From Xanthobacteraceae bacterium (GTDB lineage Bacteria > Pseudomonadota > Alphaproteobacteria > Rhizobiales > Xanthobacteraceae), in the NCBI GenBank assembly GCA_030039105.1, contig JASHQO010000269.1, forward strand, positions 1-10,827: 10,827 nt of DNA. Direction: 5' to 3'. The notes beneath the pieces were generated by a model. The model ran no database searches. It worked only from the letters and a program-made list of their open reading frames with translations, and was not told the origin of the DNA. This document shows, in pieces, positions 5,939 to 10,827 of the stretch; positions within the stretch are counted from its first letter, which is position 1, and each line of letters starts with the position of its first letter. A program made the translations under genes and the position numbers.

Positions 5939-6370
5939 ATGGCTGATATCGACGAAATCATCGACAATTTCTCGCTCCTCGACGAGTGGGACGATCGCTA
6001 CCGCTATCTGATCGAACTCGGACGCGAGCTGCCGCCGCTGGCGCCGGAAGCCCATACCGACGCCAACAAGGTGCAGGGCTGTGCCAGCCAGGTCTGGCTC
6101 GACACCAGCGTGCGTCCGAACGGCGCCGCCGGGCCCATCCTGACTTTTGAGGGCGACAGCGACGCCCATATCGTTCGCGGCCTCATCGCCATCCTGTTCG
6201 CCATGTATTCCGGCCGCAGCGCCAAAGATATTCTCTCAACCGATGCGATCGTGCTGTTCGAAAAGATGGGGCTGCGCGAGCATCTCACCCCGCAGCGCTC
6301 CAACGGCTTCCGCTCCATGGTCGAGCGCATCCGCTGCGATGCGCGTGCGGCGCTGGCGACCGCGGCCTAA
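5939..6370 (+). CDS. sufE: SufE family cysteine desulfurase sulfur acceptor
   Basis: SufE accepts persulfide sulfur from the cysteine desulfurase SufS, boosts its activity, and passes the sulfur to the SufBCD scaffold for iron-sulfur cluster assembly in the cytoplasm. The 143-residue protein shows the family signatures: IDNFSLLDEWDDRYRYLIEL at about 8-27, then KVQGCASQVWL at 44-54 with the sulfur-accepting Cys48, and the later RGLIAILFAMYSGRSAKDI region at about 80-98. The length is normal. ATG 5939 was chosen because family members usually start just before IDEI. A TTG at 5924 in the same frame has a better-spaced GAAGGG ribosome site and would add five residues, so it remains possible. No other suf gene is in the window, so it is probably a stand-alone sufE. 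The SulP transporter follows 106 nt downstream. Confidence 0.92.
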   Translation: MADIDEIIDNFSLLDEWDDRYRYLIELGRELPPLAPEAHTDANKVQGCASQVWLDTSVRPNGAAGPILTFEGDSDAHIVRGLIAILFAMYSGRSAKDILSTDAIVLFEKMGLREHLTPQRSNGFRSMVERIRCDARAALATAA

Positions 6371-6476
6371 ACGTCATCTGGCCGCACATGACCGTGTTGT
6401 AAGTCTCGCCCGGGGCGTGGAATGATCGCCGACGAGGCCGCCAGATCGGACGCGGGTCCTCCGCAAAGGCAGCACG

Positions 6477-8666
6477 TTGGATAACCCAAAACTCCACTTC
6501 GGCCTGCGCACCGGGCTGACCGACGTGTTCGCCGGCACGATCTGCAGCGTGCTGACGATCACGTATTCGCTGTCTTACGCGGCACTGATCTTTTCCGGTC
6601 CGCTGCAGGACTCCCTGTCCTACGGCATCGCCATCACCTTCATGTCAGCGGCGGTCGGTGGCGCGATCGTGGCGATACGCAGCTCACTGCCGTTCGCGGT
6701 TGCCGGGCCGGACAGTTCGATCTCCGTCGTCATCGCCGCCCTGGTCGCGACCGTCATCCAGCGCCCCGTCGCCGCCGGCAATACCGAGCTCCTGATGCCC
6801 GCCGTGATCGCCATCGCGTTGGCGTCGGCGGTAACCGGGCTGTTGCTGTGCGTGTTGGGTTTCACCCATGCCGGCCGTGCCATCCGCTTCATGCCCTATC
6901 CGGTGATCGGCGGCTTCCTTGGCGCGACCGGCTGGCTGATGGTCACCGGTGCGATGCAGGTCGTCACCGACCAGCGGCCGACGCTGGCCAATCTCGCCGC
7001 CTTCGCCGATACGGCGCTCGCCGGCAAGCTTGCGGCCGGCGCCGCGGTCGCAATCGTGCTGCACGTGCTGCTGCGTCGCTCGAAAAGCCCATTCATGCTG
7101 CCGGGCGCACTCCTGGGATCAGTCGCCGTCACCTATGTGGTTCTGCTGGCGAGCGGCACGTCGCTTGCGAGCGCGCAGGCCTATGGCTGGATGTTCAACC
7201 CGCAGCCCGCCGCCGCTCTCACGCTGCCGTGGCAGGCCGGTGCGCTGCGAAGTTTTCCGTGGGCGGCATTGCCTTCGTTCACCGGCGACGTGCTCGCCGT
7301 CATGTTCGTGACCATCAGCACGCTGTTGCTCAACACCACGGGGATCGAGATCGCCACCCGCAGCGAGGCCAACATCGAGCGTGACCTCAAGGTGCACGGT
7401 CTTGCCAACCTGTTGACCGCGGGGCTCGGCGGCATGGTGGTCTGCACGTCGCTCAGCCGATCGATCCTGGCATACACCGCAGGCGCCGCCAGCCGGCTTT
7501 CCGGACTGACGGTAGCCGCGATATCGGCCGCCGTATTGATCGCCGATCCATCGTTCCTCGGCTACGTGCCCAAATACGTGCTCTGCGGCCTGCTGTTTTA
7601 TCTCGGCTCCGATCTCGTCTATCAATGGCTGATCCATTCGTCACGGCGCCTGCTGCCGCTCGAATATTTGTCGCTGATCACCATCGCCGTCCTGATCATC
7701 TATTCCGGCTTCATCGCCGGCGTACTGATCGGCATCGTCATCGGCTGTGCCACCTTTGCGCTCAGCGCCAGCCGGGTGAACGCGATTAAGTTCAGTTTCG
7801 ACGGCTGCGAATATCGTTCATCACTTGACCGCGGGCCGAGCGAATTGGCCCTGCTCGCCGCGCACGGCCGCCAGATCCAGGGCATGACGCTGCAGAGCTA
7901 TTTGTTCTTCGGCTCGGCCAACCGGCTCTACGAATACGTCAAGACGCTGCTGGCAAAGGCGCCCGATTGCCGCTTCCTGATTTTCGATTTCCGGCTCGTC
8001 ACTGGGATCGACTCCTCGGCCACCCACAGTTTCGCGCAGATCAAGCAAGCCGCCGCTGCTTACGGCGTGCGTATCGTGCTGGCCAATCTCAGCCCGGAAC
8101 TCGAGCGGGCGTTCCGCACTGCCCGCTTCATCTCCGGCGACGTCGGCGTTGTCTCCGATCTCGACCGCGCCCTGGAGTCCTGCGAGCAGAAGGTGATCGA
8201 GACCCATCGCGCCGAGGCCGGCGACCGGCCGTCGCTGCGGGCCTGGCTATGCGAGGCGTTGGGCAGCGCCGAGCACGCCGACCGCTTGGCCGAATACTGC
8301 CGTAGGCTGGACGTCGCCGCCGGAGGCATCATCGCCCGCCAGGGTGAGGCGGCCGCCTCGATGCACTTCATCCTCGAAGGTCGCGTCGGCATCATCGTCG
8401 ATGTAGGCGATGGCCGCACCATGCGGGTGCGCAGCCTGGGCCGGCACACCACCATCGGCGAAATGGGCTTGATCACGCAACGGCCGCGCAGCGCCACCAT
8501 CCAGGCCGAGGCCGACAGCGTGCTCTACGAGCTCACCACCGGCGATTATGAGCGGATCAAGCGCGAGCAACCGTCGCTGAGCCACTCGCTGCTTAGTTAC
8601 GTGGTCGCAGTGATGGCCGAACGGCTCAGCTTCGCCAACCGCGCGGTGGGCGTGTTGCAGCGCTGA
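6477..8666 (+). CDS. SulP/SLC26-type anion transporter with STAS and cyclic-nucleotide-binding domains
   Basis: This 729-residue protein has three modules. Residues about 11-430 form a polytopic membrane core of the SulP/SLC26 type, with the substrate-site-like VAGPDSSIS at 75-83 and NTTGIEIATRSEANIERDL at about 286-304. A STAS domain covers about 466-566, with the GIDSSA motif at 510-515. A cNMP-binding domain covers about 603-700; its phosphate-binding cassette IGEMGLITQRPRSAT (660-674) keeps the key Glu662 and Arg671. SulP proteins move sulfate, bicarbonate or other anions, so transport gated by cAMP or a related nucleotide is plausible but inferred. The TM1 motif differs from classical sulfate permeases, so the substrate is open. 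It starts at TTG 6477, the only start before the first helix after an in-frame stop at 6423, with AAAGG about 7 nt upstream. It converges with mucR. Confidence 0.9.
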   Translation: MDNPKLHFGLRTGLTDVFAGTICSVLTITYSLSYAALIFSGPLQDSLSYGIAITFMSAAVGGAIVAIRSSLPFAVAGPDSSISVVIAALVATVIQRPVAAGNTELLMPAVIAIALASAVTGLLLCVLGFTHAGRAIRFMPYPVIGGFLGATGWLMVTGAMQVVTDQRPTLANLAAFADTALAGKLAAGAAVAIVLHVLLRRSKSPFMLPGALLGSVAVTYVVLLASGTSLASAQAYGWMFNPQPAAALTLPWQAGALRSFPWAALPSFTGDVLAVMFVTISTLLLNTTGIEIATRSEANIERDLKVHGLANLLTAGLGGMVVCTSLSRSILAYTAGAASRLSGLTVAAISAAVLIADPSFLGYVPKYVLCGLLFYLGSDLVYQWLIHSSRRLLPLEYLSLITIAVLIIYSGFIAGVLIGIVIGCATFALSASRVNAIKFSFDGCEYRSSLDRGPSELALLAAHGRQIQGMTLQSYLFFGSANRLYEYVKTLLAKAPDCRFLIFDFRLVTGIDSSATHSFAQIKQAAAAYGVRIVLANLSPELERAFRTARFISGDVGVVSDLDRALESCEQKVIETHRAEAGDRPSLRAWLCEALGSAEHADRLAEYCRRLDVAAGGIIARQGEAAASMHFILEGRVGIIVDVGDGRTMRVRSLGRHTTIGEMGLITQRPRSATIQAEADSVLYELTTGDYERIKREQPSLSHSLLSYVVAVMAERLSFANRAVGVLQR

Positions 8667-8675
8667 ACGATCAGC
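8662..8675. repeat. Inverted repeat spanning both convergent stop codons
   Basis: GCTGA-ACGA-TCAGC is a perfect 5-bp inverted repeat. The transporter stop lies in the left arm and the mucR stop in the right arm, with only 4 nt between the genes. It may act as a minimal bidirectional 3'-end hairpin, although it is short and lacks T-tracts. Confidence 0.4.
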
Positions 8676-9090
8676 CGCGGCGACGGCGGCGCTGCTGTCC
8701 CAGCCCCATTTGCTTGGCCAGTTGCGAGCGGGCCGCCGCGTAGTTGGCTGCCACCATCGGGTAGTCGGGCGGCAAGCTCCATTTCTCGCGGTATTGGTCC
8801 GGCGTCATGTTGTAACGCGCCCGCAAGTGCCGCTTGAGCGACTTGAACTTGTGGCCATCCTCCAGGCAGACGATGTATTCGGGCGTAACCGAGCGCTTGA
8901 CCGCCACGGCCGGCTTGAGCGGCTCGATCGGTGCGGCCACCTGGCCGCCCGACACGCGTTTGAGCGCCGCGTGCACCTGATTGATCAAATTCGGGATGTC
9001 GGCGCTCGGAACCGAGTTGTTGCTGACATAGGCCGAGACGATATTCGCCGTCAGTTCGATGAAACTGCTGTCGCCAGAATTGTCGGCCAT
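8671..9090 (-). CDS. mucR: MucR/Ros-family transcriptional regulator
   Basis: MucR/Ros proteins are small zinc-finger regulators of exopolysaccharide, motility and cell-cycle genes in Rhizobiales. They bind AT-rich DNA and often oligomerise in an H-NS-like way. The 139-residue protein has the N-terminal oligomerisation region (FIELTANIVSAYVSNN at 10-25). The family finger is at about 72-112: EYIVCLEDGHKFKSLKRHL, then NMTPDQYREKWSLPPDYPMV. The C-terminus is highly basic (QQRRRRRG). In the finger, Cys75 and His88 are present, but the positions of the second Cys and second His of the Ros C2H2 layout hold Asp78 and Arg92/Tyr93. ATG 9090 has GGGGA upstream. It converges with the transporter, and its own spacer is AT-rich, consistent with the autoregulation known in the family. 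Genomes often carry several paralogues, so the exact orthologue is not certain. Confidence 0.93.
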   Translation of the reverse strand: MADNSGDSSFIELTANIVSAYVSNNSVPSADIPNLINQVHAALKRVSGGQVAAPIEPLKPAVAVKRSVTPEYIVCLEDGHKFKSLKRHLRARYNMTPDQYREKWSLPPDYPMVAANYAAARSQLAKQMGLGQQRRRRRG

Positions 9091-9376
9091 GGCTGGTCCC
9101 CGAAGGATTGATCCCTGAATGGCTGATTGCTGATCCGTAGTTCGTTGCTGGAGGAACTAATCGAACCGCTCTTCTGTATTGCGCCAGTTACCTGTTAAGT
9201 CGCGGCATGCCGCGGGAGGTCTAAGTCAAACCAAGCATTGGACGGTGGCATATTGTGCCATGACGAATCCGAAGACTGACATTAGATTTGTTATATTGTG
9301 ACGCAGAAGTAAAGATATTAAAAAACCGCATCACCGAAGTCTTGGCGCCCCGCCAATATATTCCGGAAACGCGCCG
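9091..9376. promoter_or_regulatory. mucR upstream spacer with AT-rich tract and palindromes
   Basis: These 286 nt precede mucR (read leftward) and follow the two-TM gene. They include a perfect 14-bp palindrome at 9201-9214 (CGCGGCATGCCGCG) and an inverted repeat at 9246-9260 (TGGCA-TATTG-TGCCA). An AT-rich tract lies at about 9280-9325, with two copies of ATATTGTG (9250-9257 and 9293-9300). MucR proteins favour AT-rich DNA and repress their own genes, so this is a likely autoregulatory region. No firm -35/-10 pair is assigned. Confidence 0.45.
9320..9356 (-). terminator. Possible terminator of the two-TM gene
   Basis: Read on the minus strand, a TTGGCG-GGG-CGCCAA hairpin (9342-9356) follows the stop by about 20 nt. 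A six-T run (9320-9325) comes about 16 nt later. The gap between stem and T-run is longer than in a standard intrinsic terminator, so this is tentative. A second inverted repeat, GCGCC-GCTA-GGCGC (9371-9384), surrounds the stop codon itself. Confidence 0.35.
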
Positions 9377-10321
9377 CTAGGCGCTTTGCTCGATGTGGTG
9401 ACGCAGTTCCGCAATCGAGCCGAAGCGCAAGGTGCCCTGCGGCAGTTGCGCCTCGATCGAGCCGTCCGAGTACAACGTGTAGGCCATGCCGTCCACAACG
9501 CCGGATTTGAGAACGGAGACCGGCGCCGGCGGTTCAGGCACCGCAATGGGCTGCGACTCGGGCGCGGCTACCTTGAATTGAAATTGTGTCGGCTCGGCCG
9601 GCAATGCTGGTTCGACCACTTGGACCGCCACCGCAGGCTGAACGGCGGGTATGGGCTGCATTGCCGCCTGACCGTTTCGCGCTGCCGCCGGCCGCGGCTT
9701 TTTTGGCCAGAAGGCGTCGAAACTTCGCGGCCGCTCCGGCCGGCCTGCCGGACGAATCGGCAGTTCGATCCGCGGCTCAACCTTGGCCGGCGCGACGTCA
9801 TTGGCAGCGGCCTGAGCGACTCCATTGCCTGCGTCGGCGACCTCCTCGTCAGCGCGTGCTGTCGGCAACAGCGCTGCGTCAGTGTCCTCGGCGGCCGCAG
9901 CGTTTTCGAGCCGGGTCAATGTCGGAAATTGCTCACGCAGGCGTTCCAGCGCCGTATCCTCGAGCAGCGTCGGCGCGGCAGCCGGCTTTGGCCGGGCTTC
10001 TGGCATCGGCATCACTGAAATGCGCGCCGGCGCTGCCTTCGGCGGCTCGAGCGGCGTCACCGCCGAGGCGGAAGTGTCAGTCGGCTCGCCGAGCGCAACA
10101 GGCTGAGCGGACGGCCGCGCCGCAAGCGCCCGTTCGATACGCCCGAGCACGCGTACCGCAAGTCCCAAGCCGATGAGGATCAGCCCGCCGACGAGGGCTA
10201 CGGCGCCTGGAGTGATGATCGAAGCGTCGAACTCGCGGCCGTCAAGCGGCAAGCCTGGAACGGCAATAAGCACCCCTGCCGCGGCAATAACCGCACCCAA
10301 AATCAACAAAAACGCGTACAT
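9377..10321 (-). CDS. Two-TM membrane protein with Pro/Ala-rich region and C-terminal module
   Basis: The 314-residue protein begins with two transmembrane helices (about 3-23 and 38-57). A long low-complexity Pro/Ala region follows (about 65-265), broken by a short helix ALERLREQFPTLTRLEN at 124-140 and a basic patch near 185-215. It ends in a compact module (about 270-312) with the motif YTLYSDGSIEAQLPQGTLRF at 281-300, then SIAELRHHIEQ at 302-312. It resembles uncharacterised Rhizobiales membrane proteins, some of which databases label as DUF308-like; I do not assign a function. ATG 10321 was chosen over an in-frame TTG at 10330 because the GGGGAG ribosome site (10331-10336) sits 9 nt before the ATG but touches the TTG. 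The gene runs toward mucR and is divergent from sodB. Confidence 0.82.
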   Translation of the reverse strand: MYAFLLILGAVIAAAGVLIAVPGLPLDGREFDASIITPGAVALVGGLILIGLGLAVRVLGRIERALAARPSAQPVALGEPTDTSASAVTPLEPPKAAPARISVMPMPEARPKPAAAPTLLEDTALERLREQFPTLTRLENAAAAEDTDAALLPTARADEEVADAGNGVAQAAANDVAPAKVEPRIELPIRPAGRPERPRSFDAFWPKKPRPAAARNGQAAMQPIPAVQPAVAVQVVEPALPAEPTQFQFKVAAPESQPIAVPEPPAPVSVLKSGVVDGMAYTLYSDGSIEAQLPQGTLRFGSIAELRHHIEQSA

Positions 10322-10330
10322 AACGCCCAA

Positions 10331-10352
10331 CTCCCCGGTCCCAAAGCCGGGG
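10331..10352 (-). promoter_or_regulatory. Hairpin that sequesters the two-TM gene's ribosome binding site
   Basis: CCCCGG (10333-10338) and CCGGGG (10347-10352) form a 6-bp GC-only stem with an 8-nt loop. On the minus strand the 3' arm contains most of the GGGGAG Shine-Dalgarno sequence. If transcription starts upstream of it, the stem would hide the ribosome site. Confidence 0.4.
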
Positions 10353-10370
10353 GCCCCGCCACGACCTTAT

Positions 10371-10388
10371 TGTGACCGCCATATCACA
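10371..10388. promoter_or_regulatory. TGTGA-N8-TCACA inverted repeat in the sodB upstream region
   Basis: The half-sites match those of CRP/FNR-family regulators, but the spacer is 8 nt instead of the usual 6 for CRP. It lies in the divergent region between the two-TM gene and sodB. Binding by a CRP-type protein is therefore doubtful; another dimeric regulator is possible. Confidence 0.3.
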
Positions 10389-10562
10389 GGGACGCAAGGC
10401 TAATATCCAAACGGCGGCTCGCGCCCGGCGACCAAAAGCGCGGCAGCGGGGCCGTCGCAGAGCCGTTGCCCAGACCCCGTCGTTGGGCCTATCTAGAGGA
10501 ACCTTTCGCTTCACTTGACGGTTTCACCACATCGCCCTGCGTCACATTGAGGAGTAGACCTA

Positions 10563-10827
10563 ATGGCATTCACCCTGCCCGATCTTCCCTATCCGCACGA
10601 TGCGCTCGCGCCCTACATGTCGCGCGAGACGCTGGAATTCCATCACGACAAGCATCACGCCGCCTACGTGACCAACGGCAACAATCTCGCCAAAGGCACG
10701 GAATGGGAGAACAAGTCTGTCGAAGACGTCGTCAAAGGCACGTTCGGCAAGAATCCCGGCCTATTCAACAATGCCGCCCAGCACTACAACCACATCTATT
10801 TCTGGAAGTGGATGAAGAAAGGGGGCG
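10563..10827 (+). CDS. sodB: Superoxide dismutase, Fe-type, 5' part only
   Basis: SOD converts superoxide to oxygen and hydrogen peroxide in the cytoplasm. The visible 88 residues match the N-terminal half of the Fe/Mn family: FTLPDLPYPHDALAPYMS at 3-20, LEFHHDKHHAAYV at 24-36 with metal ligand His27, and LFNNAAQHYNHIYFWKWM at 67-84 with ligand His77. Gln73 in NNAAQ is at the position that separates Fe-type from Mn-type enzymes (Fe-type have Gln here), so an iron enzyme is favoured. The C-terminal half with the remaining ligands is outside the window. The ATG at 10563 has a strong GAGGAG ribosome site 8 nt upstream. It is divergent from the two-TM membrane gene. No clear iron- or oxidative-stress operator is recognised upstream. 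Confidence 0.96.
   Translation, partial: MAFTLPDLPYPHDALAPYMSRETLEFHHDKHHAAYVTNGNNLAKGTEWENKSVEDVVKGTFGKNPGLFNNAAQHYNHIYFWKWMKKGG

Noticed and set aside
6376..6446. ATCTGGC/GCCAGAT long-range inverted repeat between sufE and the transporter
   Set aside because: Seven pairs across a 57-nt loop are weak and plausible by chance.
9246..9260. Sigma-54 promoter (TGGCAC-N5-TTGC) on the minus strand
   Set aside because: The TGGCAC half is present, but the -12 element and spacing do not fit.

Overview
The window looks like a chromosomal piece of a GC-rich alphaproteobacterium of the Hyphomicrobiales (Rhizobiales), most likely near the Bradyrhizobium, Rhodopseudomonas or Xanthobacteraceae group. The evidence is the gene families: a MucR/Ros-type regulator, a DUF2336 protein, a DUF1491 protein, a DUF5330-like protein, a PAS sensor kinase of the DivJ/PleC type, SufE and an Fe-type superoxide dismutase. 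There is no rRNA, tRNA, insertion sequence, prophage or CRISPR signal. Coding density is high and codon use is uniformly GC-rich, so nothing points to recent transfer.

Layout. Positions 1-927 (minus) hold a small basic-tailed protein followed by a lipoprotein that runs off the left edge. Positions 1094-2146 (plus) encode a DUF2336 protein. It converges, 6 nt apart, with a minus-strand operon read from right to left: a membrane PAS sensor histidine kinase (4970-3126), a single-pass peptidoglycan-binding-domain protein whose GTG start overlaps the kinase stop by 8 nt (3133-2558), and a DUF1491 protein (2500-2153). A 447-nt non-coding region (4971-5417) separates the kinase from the plus-strand genes. 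It is rich in repeats and palindromes and is the most structured non-coding DNA in the window.

The plus-strand genes are a DUF5330-like secreted or anchored protein (5418-5840), SufE (5939-6370) and a SulP-family transporter carrying STAS and cyclic-nucleotide-binding domains (6477-8666). The transporter converges, 4 nt apart, with a MucR-like regulator (9090-8671). Upstream of mucR is an AT-rich spacer with palindromes, then a two-TM protein with a long Pro/Ala-rich region and a conserved-looking C-terminal module (10321-9377). Divergent from that gene is the start of sodB (10563 to the right edge).

Functional reading. The kinase, peptidoglycan-binding protein and DUF1491 protein form a compact operon that may link cell-cycle or envelope signalling to the wall; this is inference. 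SufE and the SulP transporter both suggest sulfur metabolism, but they are separated by 106 nt and co-regulation is not shown. I see no clear new defence or mobile system. The best leads are the GCGGCAACGG repeat cluster in the 4971-5417 spacer, the SulP-STAS-cNMP fusion, and a MucR protein lacking two canonical zinc ligands.
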